Assembly: GCA_009823505.1 (NCBI GenBank)
Contig: VZQC01002907.1
Coordinates: 1,406,410 to 1,470,409, forward strand
Length of the DNA stretch: 64,000 bases
Direction: 5' to 3'
Origin: Rhizomys pruinosus
Taxonomy: Eukaryota; Chordata; Mammalia; Rodentia; Spalacidae
Under the pieces are notes generated by a model. It was not told where the DNA came from and ran no database searches. It worked only from the letters and a program-made list of their open reading frames with translations. Each line of letters begins with the position of its first letter. Within the stretch, counting starts at the first letter, position 1. Positions 22,736 to 36,110 of the stretch are shown here, one piece after another. The position numbers and the translations under genes were made by a program.

Positions 22736-22740
22736 GTGCA
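22570..22740 (-). mobile_element. Old B1-like SINE followed by (GT)n
   Basis: GACTGGCCTGGAACTTACTG, GTGTAGCTTGGGCTG and GCCTCCCAGACACTGGGATTC are diverged reverse B1 motifs. A pure GT tract occupies ~22691-22730. Confidence 0.65.
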
Positions 22741-23149
22741 GGTGTGGTGGTTTTTCTTCATTCTATTTAGAAACACCATGGAAACACAGGTGCTTCCAGA
22801 AATGTTATGAGTAAGGAAGACCCACCCTGCATGTGGGTGGCACTGTCCCAAATGACAACTAGAGATGAGCACCAGCCGCACTCATCACCTTCTGCTCCTA
22901 ATGCAGTGTGACCAGCCACCTCACACTCCTGTCACTTTGACTTCCCTGCTGCCACATGCCTCCTTAAACATTGAGCCAAGATAAATCATCTTTTAAGTTG
23001 TTTTTATTTTTGTCACAAGAACAAGAAAATTAACTATTACATAGCAGGAGCCATCACTCCTGGCTTCTCTCACTCTTTATGACATGTTTCAAAACCATTT
23101 TATTATATACTAATACTTTGAAATAGTTATTTTTATTATTTTTCAATTA

Positions 23150-23183
23150 AGAGTAAGTGTGTGTGTGTGTTTGTGTGTGTGTT

Positions 23184-23225
<42 letters not shown>

Positions 23226-23380
23226 TATGTAGGCAGCCAAGGAGGGCAGAGAGAGCATCGGATACTTTAGAGCTGGAGTTGCAGATGGATGTGAGCCACC
23301 TGTAATGGTGCTGAAAATTGAACTTTCATCTTCCTGATGAGCAGGCAGTGATCCTAGCCACTGAGTCACCTTTCCAGCCC
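23150..23380 (-). mobile_element. Old B2 SINE with (GT)n tail
   Basis: A long GT tract (23156-23224) is followed by a diverged reverse B2 body: GAGCTGGAGTTGCAGATGGATG, then a head TGAGTCACCTTTCCAGCCCC. Confidence 0.8.
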
Positions 23381-23462
23381 CATGTACAGTAATCCTTTTA
23401 ATACTATTTTACTAGATTTGATCATTTAAAAATACGGTAAAAGGCCTTAATTTTTGTGTACT

Positions 23463-23669
23463 TTAAAATATTTTATTTTATGTGTATTAGTGTTTTACCT
23501 GCATGTATGTATGTGACCATGTGGGTGCAATGTCCCGCAGAGGCCACAAAACGTTGTCAGATGGTCCAGAACTGGAGTTAGAAACTGTTATTAGCTGCCA
23601 TGTGGGTGTTGGGTCCTCTGGAAGACCAGAAAGTGCTCTTATCTGCTGAGCTATCATCTTTTCAGCCCC
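23463..23669 (-). mobile_element. Old B2 SINE
   Basis: TTTTATTTTATGTGTATTAG tail, CTGCATGTATGTATGTG, GGGTGTTGGGTCCTCTGGAAG and TGAGCTATCATCTTTTCAGC head, all reverse-complement B2. Confidence 0.85.
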
Positions 23670-24735
23670 AAGTTGTGAAATATTTTCAGGCCATATTTTA
23701 GTTATAGTATTCTGACTTGGAGAGAATTGACATTTATGAAATTATTTAATAGTAAACTATTACATTATACTTGCTTTCACTACAGTAAACATCACAATGA
23801 ACAAGTATTCAGAGAGAAAATTTTATTTTGATAATAATTTCTGATGTTGAATGCTTGTTAGTTTTTTTTTAGAAAATGTAAGGAGTAAGCTACTGTTTGT
23901 TTGGGCTATATCTTTAGATAACATCTACTGCAATCTCCCCTGACTGATCCTAAGAATGGGTTTGGAATCCACACATATTCTATTACTCTAATATTATTGA
24001 TGGTACAAGTCTATAATATCCTCATCTGTAAAAGACAGAAGTCTAATCAATCAATATGAGCAATGTTGCAGCAGAGGTCAAAGAGACAAACATGAGTGAC
24101 CAATGGTACCTTTTATTAAAATAATTAATTACTATTAATGAGACCATTTTTATTGAACTTTTTATTGAACTTTTATAGCTTGTATCACATCATTAGAGTA
24201 CCCAGAAGTTTCAATCTGGCTATTTATACAATATTATCTACAAATGTGTTATCCACATCTGAAGAAACATAATTTTTATGACAGGAAACTTTATTACCCT
24301 CCCTAGTAATCAGTATTGAGACATTGTATTTTCAAAGTACTCTCCTCAAAGCAGCCTGATTATATCATCTTTATAGAGGAATATGTCTCAGTGAACTTAT
24401 TAGGCATCTCTGAGACAATGGGATGATAAATAAATTGTAAGACATTAATTAATTTTAACCCTCTGTGAAACACAAAATTCATCTTAAAAAGGCCAACAGA
24501 TTCTAAGAGCCTATGGTGTATTTCTAAGTATCACAGCTTTGTTGTTAATTAAAGCAGTATTTATGGACCTTCACTTAATGTTACCAAGATGAATTAGGGA
24601 CATAAGGAGGCCAGTTTCATGCTCATCACAGGCCTATTTATGAAGACTTTAACACTTTTGCAGACATTTTCTACTTGTAAAGAGGAACTACCAGCATAAA
24701 TCTCTCCTCTTTAGTCTACACATGAACAGTGTTTA

Positions 24736-24773
<38 letters not shown>

Positions 24774-26871
24774 CAAGAATAAAAATGGCATTTGCATGAC
24801 TTGAATTAATAAAGCATAACACACGAGAATGTTTTCTCTTGATTTCTCTTTCTTTATAATGTTATTTTCTTTTTAATGATATAATTGGCCATCTGCAGAA
24901 TTGGACCATAAATTCTAATGGGTTAGAAGTCATGACTTCTGAAATTTATATATCCCCTCTAGCATTTGAAACAAGATGTGATCATACTTGAGAAGTATTG
25001 AGCTTTTGGAGGTCATATTTTACTAGCCCCATCTGTATTGTTGCGATTTTATGGGTTTGATTAATTAATAAAATTAGCATTTCCTTCATGTCTACAAAAT
25101 ACTGTGAACTCTCTTGGGATCCAAGGATATGAGCTAATTAATATCTGGCATGCAGTATGCTTCCTGATATAACTCCCATGCTTAGTACTGTGCATTTCTA
25201 TTTTCATCACCCAAGATCATGAATATTCCCATTAATCTTAGTGCTGAGATGTTATGTGTAAAACAGATTTATCTTTTTGAGTTTTGTGAGAGAGACTCAT
25301 GCAATCCAGTTGGGTTTGGAACTGACTATATAGATGAAGTTGACCAACAGCACTCAAGCATATACCACCATGCCTGGCTTTATAACATCATTGTCTAGTA
25401 TAAAATGTACAATAGATAGAGTTCAAGTAGATATTTGGTTGACAATGTCCTGCAGGTTAGGAACCTGATAACTGTATTTCCTCTGGGGCAAACAGGATAC
25501 ATCCTTTCATTACTTGCTCAGAAATGAAGGACCCAAATATTATATAATTCTGTAAACTTTTATCATGAATTAGCAGTGCTTGATCAAATACACCAGAATA
25601 TAAAGCTCATCCCAAATCCTCTCCAGATCATCACCATGAAGGCTTCTTTGTTTATACACTTCTGCCTGGGTTCCCTTTAACTCATTCAAGACACCTTGAC
25701 TTTTAATTGTAGGATTCAGCTTTGAGCTCAGAAGGAGTACAGGGAGACTTTAAACGCTGGGCAGTCAAGGACAGAAAATTTGATATAGAAAAGCGAATCC
25801 TTGCTCACATATTCAGCAGACCATTCTGCTTGGCTCTTTTCTACTCTTTTTTTTTATATTCTATCCCTAATGAGATCTTTTCTACTCTTATACACAGAGA
25901 CACACACTTGAACACAAAAACAGATGACAATATTGTTACACGTTCTTAGAAATTCCTATCTTTAGATTTAGAAATTTTGAGAGAATTATAAAGAGACATG
26001 AGGAGAAGGAGGAAGAGGAGGCAATGACAGAAGAGGAAGAGGGAAAGGAGAGGAAGGAGGAAGAGATAATGACACTGGCATGAACTGATTGAATGAAGCA
26101 GTACAACAGAATTCTCAGACATGGGAAATCCAGTTTGCTCTAGGTCTCTCTAAGGAAGCTACACAAGTATCCTAAAATCGTATTCAAAATTATTGTTACT
26201 TCCCTTTAAAAATCTGCTTGTGTGTATAAGTAAGCCTGAATCTTCAATGTGGCTATATTTGAAGACTTGGGAAAGAAAATTAAGGTTAAATGACCTCTAA
26301 ATGATAGGGTCCTAGTTCAATAGGATTGAAGTTCTCACCAGGGAAGGCAATAGAAATAGATGGGCTCTTACAGAAGATCTCGTATGAGAGCAGAGACAGA
26401 GGGCGCCCTCTCTGACAGGGAAGGAGACTCCAGTAGAAATTGGCTATTATGTTTTGATGATGAACTCATATCCAGGACTGTGAGAAAGTACACTTATAGT
26501 GTTTGAGTCACTCATGCAGTGAGATTCACTGTTTTGGCCACACTAATGGACTAACAAGACTACCAAGAAAATTTGAGGACTTCTTCCATGTAATTCATTC
26601 AGAAACAGCATTCAGAATACCCAGGAGAGCTGGGAACATGGATCCTCTGGGTGTGTGTTTCCTGAAGTGAGCACTGCTTTCAATTCAACTGCTCACAAAT
26701 GCAGCTTTTCTCTCAGGATTAAAATTAATAAACTACTGTGCAGAAAATTGAATACCTTCTGGGAATGAATGATTGTGACATAATAGCTTGGAACAGAGAC
26801 AAATCCATGCTTGAGGTCGCACAGGATCAACACTTTAATAGGCTGCTTTCAGTGGAAAAAAAACTTTCCTG
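23670..26871. other. AT-rich intron; one old B1-like relic, (TA)n, purine tract
   Basis: Mostly unrecognised AT-rich intron. It contains a pure (TA)n run at ~24738-24771, a weak reverse B1-like relic at ~25275-25380 (TATAGATGAAGTTGACC ... ACCATGCCTGGCTTT) and a GGA/GAA-rich purine tract at ~25995-26070. No exon-like frame recognised. Confidence 0.5.
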
Positions 26872-27080
26872 GGGCTGGGGAGATGGGTCAGTGGTTAAGA
26901 ACGCTGACTGCTCTTGCAGAGGACCAGGGTTCAAATCCCATTACCCACATGGTGGCTACTGACTCCCTCTTCTGAAAATTTCAGGCATTGCAAAACATGT
27001 GCATGGGTGCACTTACACAAAAGCAGGCAATATACTCATATACATAAAATAAAAAAATAATAAATAAAATTTTTTTAGAA
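26872..27080 (+). mobile_element. B2 SINE, older subtype
   Basis: GGGGCTGGGGAGATGGGTCAG head, GGACCAGGGTTCAAATCCC B box, and an AATAAAAAAATAATAAATAAAAT tail region. It has the canonical GATGGCTCAG-like start rather than the GATAGCCTAG start of the young group. Confidence 0.9.
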
Positions 27081-27780
27081 GTAGTAAGTTTTCCTAAGAA
27101 TTAAAATTTAGGTCACTGCAGTTTGGCCCAAGGTTGAGAAAAAAATGAAATATTATATTTTTCAATATATAGATTTATGTATATATACATATTCAAATAT
27201 CTATGTACAGTAATATAGAAAATTATCATTAATCATTGTTATGCTAAAAGTTGGCATTGTCTGTAAGAAGGTGATAAATGGTTTTGGGGAAAAAGGAAAT
27301 GCATATGTAAATAAAGTATCATTACTTATCATTTAAAGAAATATCTCATTTTCCAGAACATGAACAACCTGCAGTCCATGAGGCAGACAAAAACAGTAAC
27401 TTACTACAAAGTATCACTCATAAGTAGACTCTGAAAAGACCAACAAACCTCAAATACTTAGAACCACATAATAGAAATAGTAGAACAGTGATACAACACA
27501 GTGGAAATGGGGAAATGGGACAGGGCAGGCCAAAGTGCAACAGTTACAGTCATATAGAATAAATGTAGAGCTCTAAGGTGCAAATGACAAACAGAATTTG
27601 ATGTTTTATCATAGGCAGGAAATTTTACAAGGAGAATAGTTACCTTTATGAAGCTCACAAAACAGTTAACTATGTAAGCTGAGAAATATATGAATCTTGA
27701 AACATTTGACTATATATGTATGCATTTCAAAACAGCAAAATTTTATATAGTAAGAAATATTTAAAATTTACTGTGACATT
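27081..27780. other. AT-rich intron, nothing recognised
   Basis: No exon, SINE or L1 recognised. Confidence 0.4.
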
Positions 27781-27781
27781 T

Positions 27782-28012
27782 AGGGCCTGGAGAGATGGCT
27801 CGGTGGCTAAGAGCACTGGCTGCTCTTGAAAAAGCCCCAGGTTCAGTTTCCAGCACCCACATGATGACTAACAACCACCCTTAACTCTAGTTTCCAGGGA
27901 TCTGATGCCCTCTGCAGATCTCTATAGACATCACATACATACTGTGCACTTATATTCATTCAAGTAATACACTCATACACATAAAATAAGATAAATAAAT
28001 AAAATATTTTAA
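27782..28012 (+). mobile_element. B2 SINE, older subtype
   Basis: GGCCTGGAGAGATGGCTCGG head, CCCAGGTTCAGTTTCC in the B box position, and an ATAAAATAAGATAAATAAATAAAAT tail region. Diverged relative to the young group. Confidence 0.9.
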
Positions 28013-28098
28013 AGTTGACTATGACTTTTAGTATGAAATAAGAGCCAAATATTTAGATAATCCGAAGGAGATTTATCTACGTTAGAAATAAACAGACA

Positions 28099-28328
28099 GG
28101 GGTTGGAGAGATAGCCTAGCGGTTAAGAGCACCGACCGCTCTTGCAGAGGACCCGGGTTCGATCCCCAGCACCCACATGGCGGCTAAGAACCGTCTGTAA
28201 CTCCAATTCCAGGAGAACTCCAGTTCCAGGGGAATCCAAGACCCTCTTCTGACCTCTGCAGCATTGCACGACACGGGTGCACCGGCCTACAGGCAAACAA
28301 TACATTCATACACATACAAAAAAAAAAA
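28099..28328 (+). mobile_element. Young B2 SINE with 15-bp target-site duplication
   Basis: GGGGTTGGAGAGATAGCCTAG head, GGGTTCGATCCCC B box and a pure A tail. The repeat AGAAATAAACAGACA is exact at 28084-28098 and 28329-28343. Confidence 0.95.
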
Positions 28329-28344
28329 AGAAATAAACAGACAA

Positions 28345-30342
28345 AAATGATAATAACAGAATATCTTACTAGGTTTTCAAATGTTAAAAGTAAACACATT
28401 GGCTTGAGGGATGTCTCCATCCACTTTAGAAATGTGTTAACTAAGTGAAAGAGTAACCCCAGATCAATAAGACATAAATAACATTATATTCATTGGTAGA
28501 AAGAAGTGTTTGTTCAATTATCACTGATTCATTTGATGTATATTTGTTGAAGCTTATTGATTTTCTAGTCATGCCTGTGGAATTTGGAAACATTTTGGAA
28601 AAATCAGAAAAAAAAATTCTTCCATCATATGGCTGATTATGTAGCACAGGGAAATAGAAAATCAAGACCAGACATTATAAATGCACAAAAGTGGTTATAG
28701 TCTGTTGGAAAGTGATGAATACATTGGGAAGAAACAGCGAGTGGCACTGGCTGCAAAGTGAGAGAAGGCTGAGGGAAATAGTACATGTTTCTCCAGGAAT
28801 GCAGCAGATACCATCAGTAGGCTTCTGTGAGTTTGTAAAGGTTTGTGGGTGGATGGACAGCAAGTGTTCTTTTATTCGTTCAAACAAATCCAGACAAAAT
28901 GTTTAAAATAAATTAAGGAGGAATTAAGAGGGTGAGAATGAACATCTTTGAAACTTTGCTAAGATTCAGAAACTGCAAGAATTTCTGAATATGTCACTCA
29001 TTTAATCCTTTTACCACCGTGGTGTAGAAATCTGCTTTTTTTGTTTCTTGAAAGGTTAAAAACCTTAAGCAAGTCACATGGATGACTGAGCACCTAGGGT
29101 AGAATGTCAGATTGTTTCACTTCAAAAAACTTTTCTGTAGCCCATACTGTCAAATATGATAGTGCCAGGCATAGGAAGCTATTTAGCCTGAGAAACATGA
29201 TCACTCCCAAAGTGTAAAAAAGATGCACTAGATTTCAAAGACCTGGTATGAAGAAAATACATAAATACTATTAATGACGAGTGCATATTACATGGATAAA
29301 TGATAAAATTTTCACATAAGTGAAATAAAACAATTCCATTATTTCTTTTCCTTTAAAAACATGATCATAAAAAATCCTGAAATTACATTAAGTGCCTCAT
29401 GTTATTTTCTACTAAACAACTCTATCTAATATTAAGCTAAAACTGAGCTATCTAATATTACAGGGAAAGCCTTCTTGACCATAGAGAAGTAATTTTCTAT
29501 CAAATCATTGTAATATTAAAGAATATTCATACTTCTTCACTCATTGTCTTTGTAGAGTAGAGGTCTCTTGCATGTGGCTTTCATATAGGTGTAATTAGGG
29601 ACTAAAAGATGATTCAGTTAATTCCCAATAAGTGAAAATTCCTTTGAAAAAGACAATGTATGTAAAGCAAATTTTATATGTAAATGAGCATCCTAGTAAG
29701 TAACCAGCAACATTCAGTCTTTTCAAATCAGTTCCTATATCCATGAATACTGATTTATGAACCATGCTCAGATATGAGATATGTCTCAAAATTTTCCATG
29801 AATCAGGTCATTGTTATATTTTATGCTTTTCTATTAATGATATGCAGCCAAAGTTGATATTCAACAATTTTTTCAAAATTACTGAATCTTTACTGACCTG
29901 TTAATATGTGCTAATACCTGTATGATGGAATATCGTGTACCACAATTAATTATGAATAAATATTCAGGATCTATATTTTATTTTATATTTTTACAAAGTC
30001 TATATTTTCAGGTGATATTCTGAAATTCTTTTCAGAAGTACTAAAATGCAATACCTCTTGTTGGCAGAATGGAGTTTTCTCTATTAAATGTTCTATTATT
30101 TCACCATCAGATATAGAACCCTCTTACATAGACATAATTTGATCATAATCCTCTATATCTGGGCTGGATTGTAGTGGAAATCACTCCACATGAATCTCAC
30201 CACACCTCGTACCAGCCTGGCCAGTGCCTTTCAAGTCACACTTGATCTTCTTTGAATGTTTTCTTTTAGCGATTTAGGTAAAAATTTCCTATGATTTGTC
30301 TGAGATAACTGAAGTCCTCATTTTTAAATCCCATTATAAATT
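28345..30342. other. AT-rich intron with one MIR-like relic
   Basis: No exon recognised. At ~28990-29115 the phrases TTTAATCCTTTTACCACC and AAAAACCTTAAGCAAGTCACATGG resemble a MIR core with the middle replaced. Confidence 0.4.
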
Positions 30343-30359
30343 TATCTCTGATTTTTTTT

Positions 30360-30597
30360 AAATTTTTTATTTATTTCTGTATGTGTATGAATGTACTGTC
30401 TGCATGCAAGTGTGTGCACCCGTGTTGTGCAATGCCGCAGAGGTCAGAAGAGGGTGTCGGATTCCCCTGGAACTGGAGTTCTCCTGGAATTGGAGTTTCA
30501 GACGGTTCTCGGCCGCCATGTGGGTGCTGGGGATCGAACCCGGGTCCTCTGTAAGAGCGGTTGGTTCTCTTAACCGCTAGGCCATCTCTCCAGCCCC
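30360..30597 (-). mobile_element. Young B2 SINE with target-site duplication
   Basis: Reverse complement of the young B2 group, ending GGCCATCTCTCCAGCCCC. ATCTCTGATT flanks it before 30353 and from 30598. Confidence 0.9.
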
Positions 30598-31018
30598 ATC
30601 TCTGATTGTTTTAAGAGCTTTTCTTTTTTTGACATAATTTTAGTTATTCATGTTCTCTTGATAACACAATGGCTGTTTCATTTTCTTCCATTGTCTATAT
30701 TTTCAAACAGTATTATGAAGTTATATAAGAGAATATTTATATACATTATCAGTCCTGCTACTTTTCCTTATTTTCTCCTCTTGATGTTTATTTTTATCCT
30801 GTCTTCTGACTTCTTTCCTACTATTTCACCAAAACATGTAAACTTTAGGTGAAAAGAGAGAGATTATTAAGGATAATGACTTGGGGTATTAAAATAAGTA
30901 ATAAAGAAGAGTCTGTTCATTAAATACTCAGTATTTTACATTGATTTTACTTTTTGATAACAATAAATGTGATATTTTAAGACATATTTGGTTCTGATCT
31001 TTAAAAATACATTAATTC

Positions 31019-31168
31019 AGCTGGGTGTGGTGGTGCACGCCTTTAATCCCAGCACTCAGTAAGGCAGAGGCACGCAGATCTCTGTGAGTTCAAGGCCAGA
31101 CTGGTCTACAAGCAAGTTTCAGAATAGCTGGGACTATGGTGCACACTGTCTCATAAAGATCCCCCCCC
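31019..31168 (+). mobile_element. B1 SINE with C-run tail
   Basis: AGCTGGGTGTGGTGGTGCAC start, GAGTTCAAGGCCAGACTGG centre, CTGTCTCATAAAGATC end. The usual A tail is replaced by a C run (31162-31171). Confidence 0.85.
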
Positions 31169-31169
31169 C

Positions 31170-34100
31170 CCAAATTCAGTGTTTGCGTCCATTTGGTGCC
31201 TGACTTTGGACCTCTGTGGGAACTCCTGAGGACCTGGAGTAGAGCCATGTGGTCCCTCTGATATAAAATCAAAAGACAGAACCTAAAGCCTAGACCAACA
31301 AGGTTTTCATACTCAGTAAGAAAACAACTAAGGCACATCAGGAATACAAACAGATTCAGAATCCAATTCAACCAAAAAGGCTTGGGTTTTGCACCAGAAT
31401 CACAAACAATGAAAGAAAGTCACATGCCAAAGTCACAATGAAAAAAAATATGAAAAACCCAAATAATTCATCCCCACCAAACACCACCAAACCTATAGAA
31501 GTATTACAATGAGAATCCCCGAGAGGTAAACCAGTACACAGAATTTAAAGGGAAAATCATAAGCCTGGTCAAAGAATCCAATGAATTTAAAGAACACACA
31601 AACAAATAAATGAACTAAAAGAAAATACCAATAAACTTCTGACTGAATTCACAAAGGAGAGAAATATTGACGAATACTCAGACTGAAATGTAAAAGGAAC
31701 TGAAACACTCAGCAAGCCAATTGCCAATGATAGGAGAAAACCTCAGCCATAGAATGAATGAAATGGAAATCAGAATATCGAGTTTGGACGATAAAGTTGG
31801 AGGACTGGACCACTCATGCAAAAATTATAAAAATCATTTTAAACATAGGAATGGAATATGCAGGAAATGTGGGACACCATGAAATGACAAAATGTATGTA
31901 TCATAGGCTTAGAGGAAGGACAAGAATGTCAGAAAAATAGTATTGACCAGATCATCAACAAGTATGTAGAAAAAAGTATTCTCCAAACTTAGGAAAGAAA
32001 TGCTCATAAAATACAAAGACATAGAATACCAAATAGATAGGCATAGAAAGAAAAATCCCTACCCTATATCATAGTAAAAAACTTAAAAATACAAAACAAA
32101 GAGATTAATGAAAGGTACAAAAGAAACCATGTCACATATAAAAGAAAACCCATCAGAATTACAGTTGACTTTTCAGTGCAAACTATGAAATCCAGGAGAG
32201 CCTAGACCATAGTATTCCCATTTCTAAATGACCATAGATGCCAGCCCAGAGTATTTTACCCTGAAGAAATATCTATTATAGTTGAAGGGAAAAGAAAAAT
32301 ATTTCACAACTGAATAGGCTGAAAGAATTCATGTACAGAAAACCAGCTCTTCAAAGAATACTTGAAGCAATACAAAGAGATAAACAAAGGAACAACTATG
32401 TCCAAGGGGTCAAGAGAAAGAAACTAAATGAAAGAAACTAAATTGTGGAAACACAAAGTTGGAACAAAAATGCACACAATACACATCTTTCAATGATAAC
32501 TTTAAGTATCATTGGACTGAAATCCCCAGTCAAAAGACACAGGCTAGTTGAATGGATTAAGAAACAAAATCCATCTTGTTGTCATCTGTAAGAAACCCAT
32601 CTCACCTTCAAGGACTGGTACTACCTTAAAGTGAAAGGGTACCAAAAAAATTCCAAGCTAATTGTGCCAAAAAACAAGCAGGAGTTGCAATTCTAATATC
32701 TGATAGAGTAGACTTCAAACTAAAATGAATCAGAAGAGATAAAGAGGGTCACTTCATTTTTATCAAAGGAACAATTAACCAAGAAGATACTACAATCATG
32801 AACATATATGCACCAAATTCTGATACCCCCCAACTACACATATACAATACTACAGGACTTTAAGTCGCAGATTAATCCCAACTCACTAGTAGTAGGGGAC
32901 TTCAGTACCCCACTGTCTCCATTAGACAGGTCAACTGGACAACAAATAAGCACAGAGACGTCTGAATTAAATAATACCACACATCAAATGGACCTAACAG
33001 ACATCTACCAGATATTCTTCCCAAGCACCAAAGAATATGTTTTCTATTCAGCACCCCATGGAACTTTCTCCAAAATAGACCACATATTGGGGCACAAAAC
33101 AAACCCAACAATTACAATAAAAAACTGAAATAGTCCCATGCATTCTATCAGATAAAAGTGCAATAAAGATTAAAATCAACACTGAAAGAAGCCCTAGTAC
33201 TTATAGGTTCTCATGGAGATTAAAACAGTCCTGAAAGATGAATGGTTCAAAGGAGAAATTAAGAAATAAAAGTATTCATGGAATTAAGCTAAAAGGAGAC
33301 TATAACACAACAAAACCTCTGGGACACTTTAAAAACAGTCTTAAGAGGGAGGAAGTTTATGGCTCTAGGTGCCAACATTAAAAAATAAGAAAGAGCACAA
33401 ATAAATGACATAACATTGCAACTTAAGACACAGGAAAGGTAAAAGCAAATGAATCCCAAACCCAGCACACAAGAGGAAACAACAAAAATCACAGCATAAA
33501 TTAATGAAATAGACATAAAGACAATAATGCAACAAAATCAGAGATGAAAGGGGAAACATCAAAATGGACAACAAAAAGATTATGAACATTACAAGGGGCT
33601 ATTTAAAAACCTATACTCTAGGGGCTGGAGAGATAGCCTAGCGGTTAAGAGTGCCAACTGCTCTTGCAGAGGACCCGGGTTTGATCCCCAGCACCCACAT
33701 GGCAGCTGAGAATCATCTGTAACTCCAATTCCAGGAGAATTCCAGTTCCAGGGGAATCCGACACCCTCTTCTGACCTCTGTGGCATTGCACGACACGGGT
33801 GCACAGACCTACATGCAGACAGTACATTCATACACATAAAAAATAAATTAAAAAACCTATACTCTATTAAGTTTGAAAACCTCAAATCATGGGAACCACC
33901 AAAGCTAAACCAAGAAGAGATCAACAGCTAAACAGACCCATAACATAAAAGGAAATTGAAACAGTAATTCAAAACCTCCCAACTAAAAAAAAAAAAGCCA
34001 GGCCCAGATGGATTTACAACAGAATTCTACCAGAAAATTACAAAATCTCCGATGAATATTACTTAAATTATTCAAAAATAATAGGGAGAATTCCAAAATT

Positions 34101-34425
34101 CCTTCTATGAAACCAGCATAACTCTAATAACTATTTACCCATATGATTAATGAATATAGATGCAAAAATTCTAACAAAATGTTTGCAAACTGCAAATAGC
34201 ACAGATCAAAAAGATCATCCACCATGATCAAGTTAGCTTTATTCCAGAGGTGCTTCAATATATGTAAGTCAATAAACATCATATATCACATAAATGGACT
34301 CAAAGGCAAAAATCATGTGGTCATCTCAGTACATGCAGAAAATGCCTTTGATAAAATTCAACCTGCATTTATATTAAAAGTCCTAGAGAGAATTGTTTTG
34401 GAAGGAAAATACATCAAAATAATTA
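31170..34425 (+). mobile_element. Old LINE-1, 5' part through early RT, 3'-truncated
   Basis: The 5' UTR block (31180-31300) and ORF1-like region (~31300-32330) match the L1 at 600-2600. ORF2 then shows a recognisable endonuclease segment at 32808-33128 with LVVGDFSTPLSPLDRSTGQ and a TFSKIDHILGHK block. It continues through the linker to about 34425, where it stops inside the RT domain at a SINE-like tail. A B2 is nested at 33621-33850. Stops and indels are spread throughout. In the LVVGDF motif the usual Asn after F is Ser. Confidence 0.85.
33621..33850 (+). mobile_element. Young B2 SINE nested in an L1, 16-bp target-site duplication
   Basis: GGGGCTGGAGAGATAGCCTAG head and GGGTTTGATCCCC B box. 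AAAAACCTATACTCTA is exact at 33605-33620 and 33851-33866, and joining the flanks restores the L1 ORF2 order. So this B2 is younger than the L1. Confidence 0.95.
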
Positions 34426-34605
34426 AAGGTACATCCAACTTCAGTTCCATCTGTGACCCACATAGTGGAAGGAGAGAACTGACTCCCAAGAGCTATTCTC
34501 TGACCTCCATACCTCGCTGTGCATCATGTATGCCATGGCATGAATCAGCATGCGCGCATGCGCGCGCGCGCACACACACACACACACACACAGACACACA
34601 ATAAA
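34426..34605 (+). mobile_element. B4-like SINE tail with (GC)n(AC)n
   Basis: GTGGAAGGAGAGAACTGACTC and CTCTGACCTCCATACC are the 3' half of a B4/ID-type SINE. It runs into alternating GCATGCGCGCATGCGCGCGC (~34549-34570) and then (AC)n. Confidence 0.65.
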
Positions 34606-34896
34606 ATGTTAAAAAAATTAAAAAGTAAAGCATTCATTTTCATGCCCTGTTTTCCTTACTTTTTTCTTGCATAGAAGGTTGACTTTGGCAGTGTTCAGAC
34701 AGCAAAAATTACAAGCCCAAATCATACATAATTATTCTGCATTGCTTTGGCATGCTGGTGTTCTAACACAGTGATTTACATTCTGTTGTCAGAAATTGTT
34801 GCTCAAATTCTGGGTTCCATCTAGATTGCCACAGAGGAAGTCAGGGTCCCCTCTTGGGATTCTTAGACTATTAATAAAAATATTTAAGTATTAAAG

Positions 34897-35035
34897 TCAA
34901 TGTATGCCTTTAATCCCAGCACTCAGGAGCCAGTGGCAAGGAGATTTCACAGAGATGAAAGTCAGCCTGCTCTATGGAACATGTTTCAGGCTACCTGGGA
35001 TTACAGAAGACCTTGTCTCAAAATAATAATAAGGA
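34897..35035 (+). mobile_element. Old B1 SINE, 5'-truncated
   Basis: ATGCCTTTAATCCCAGCACTC, diverged centre, and AAGACCTTGTCTCAAAATAATAAT end. Confidence 0.8.
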
Positions 35036-35622
35036 CTAGTCTAAATTTTTAGCATGGCTTGAAGTGAACCCCCTTCTTTACAGTGGTCCCTAGTCCCTAG
35101 GCCAGGTGATTGTCATGACCTGATTATTCTGATTAGGTCTCCACCCAGGTCAGAGATTCTATTCTCTTAAACAGATTGGATTGTCTTTTAATGGGTTACT
35201 CTAACAAAGCCCCTGGCGATGGCTTAGCAGAAACAGAGAAACACAATCTTAACTCTATATTTCTGTCATTTATTTTGGCATATTTGTCTACACTTAATTC
35301 AAAACGTTTCTAAAAATTGTCCATAACTGTCAAGTAGGAACCAAGCAATATATACTTTTTAAAATGCAGATGTGAGATATGGTATACAATGAAAAGCATA
35401 GACACCCATTCTTGTGACCCTCAGAAGGCAAGACTAAATCCTAAATATATGACCTGGAAACCATGCAGCTTATTAATTCCTCTTTTTATGAACATCCAGA
35501 CACCTTAATACTGGGGGATACATTAATTAGCAATATATTTATTTAGAGACTATTTCTCAGCAAAAGAATGATTCTTTAGTTTTATCCTTGCCTGTAATCT
35601 TCCTGTCATTTCTTCCTGGTAT

Positions 35623-35625
<3 letters not shown>

Positions 35626-35657
<32 letters not shown>

Positions 35658-35804
35658 TTTTGGTCTTTTCGAGACAGGGTCTCTCTGTGGCCCCAGCTGT
35701 CCTGGAACTCACTCTGTAGACCAGGCTGGACTTGAACTCACAAAGATCCGCCTGCCTCTGCCTCCCAAGTGCTAGGATTAAAGGAGTGCGCCACCACGCC
35801 CGGC
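35626..35804 (-). mobile_element. B1 SINE with (TTTA)n tail and target-site duplication
   Basis: (ATTT)n tail, TTCGAGACAGGGTCTCTCTG and CCACCACGCCCGGC. The phrase CTTCCTGGTATTTAT recurs at 35612-35626 and ~35807-35821. Confidence 0.92.
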
Positions 35805-35829
35805 TTCTTCCTGGTATTTATACCTATTT

Positions 35830-36110
35830 TTTACTTAATTTATTTTGGCGGACATATACAAATACAAAGTTGTACATATTTATAGGGTAACATGATGTTT
35901 CATGCTTATATACATTGTTTAAAACTTAAAACTGCTTAACATGACTAGGTCGTTAAACATGTATAAGTTATTTGTGGTTAAAAATTGCACAGTTCTGAAC
36001 AAAATTACACAGTTCTTTCTTTGAGGCTTTTGAAATGCATGTAATATCACATCTGTATTTATCCTACCATAAAATCATACACCCAAGCATCATGATGTAT
36101 GTAACCAGCT
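35830..36110. mobile_element. Possible ancient L1 (L1M-type) 3' end
   Basis: The phrases AAGTTGTACATATTTATAGGG and TATACATTGTTTAAAACTTAAA resemble old mammalian L1 3' UTRs remembered from other genomes. No structure beyond the resemblance; orientation not assigned. Confidence 0.4.

Noticed and set aside
22663..23369. His/Thr-rich frames over GT tracts
   Set aside because: Products of translating (CA)n/(GT)n microsatellites.
30391..30573. Recurrent ~60-codon frame (MYCLHASVCTRVVQC...) at 14300, 28123, 30391, 33645, 44269, 44814
   Set aside because: All copies lie on the antisense strand of young B2 SINEs. The likeness comes from the SINE being young, not from coding selection.
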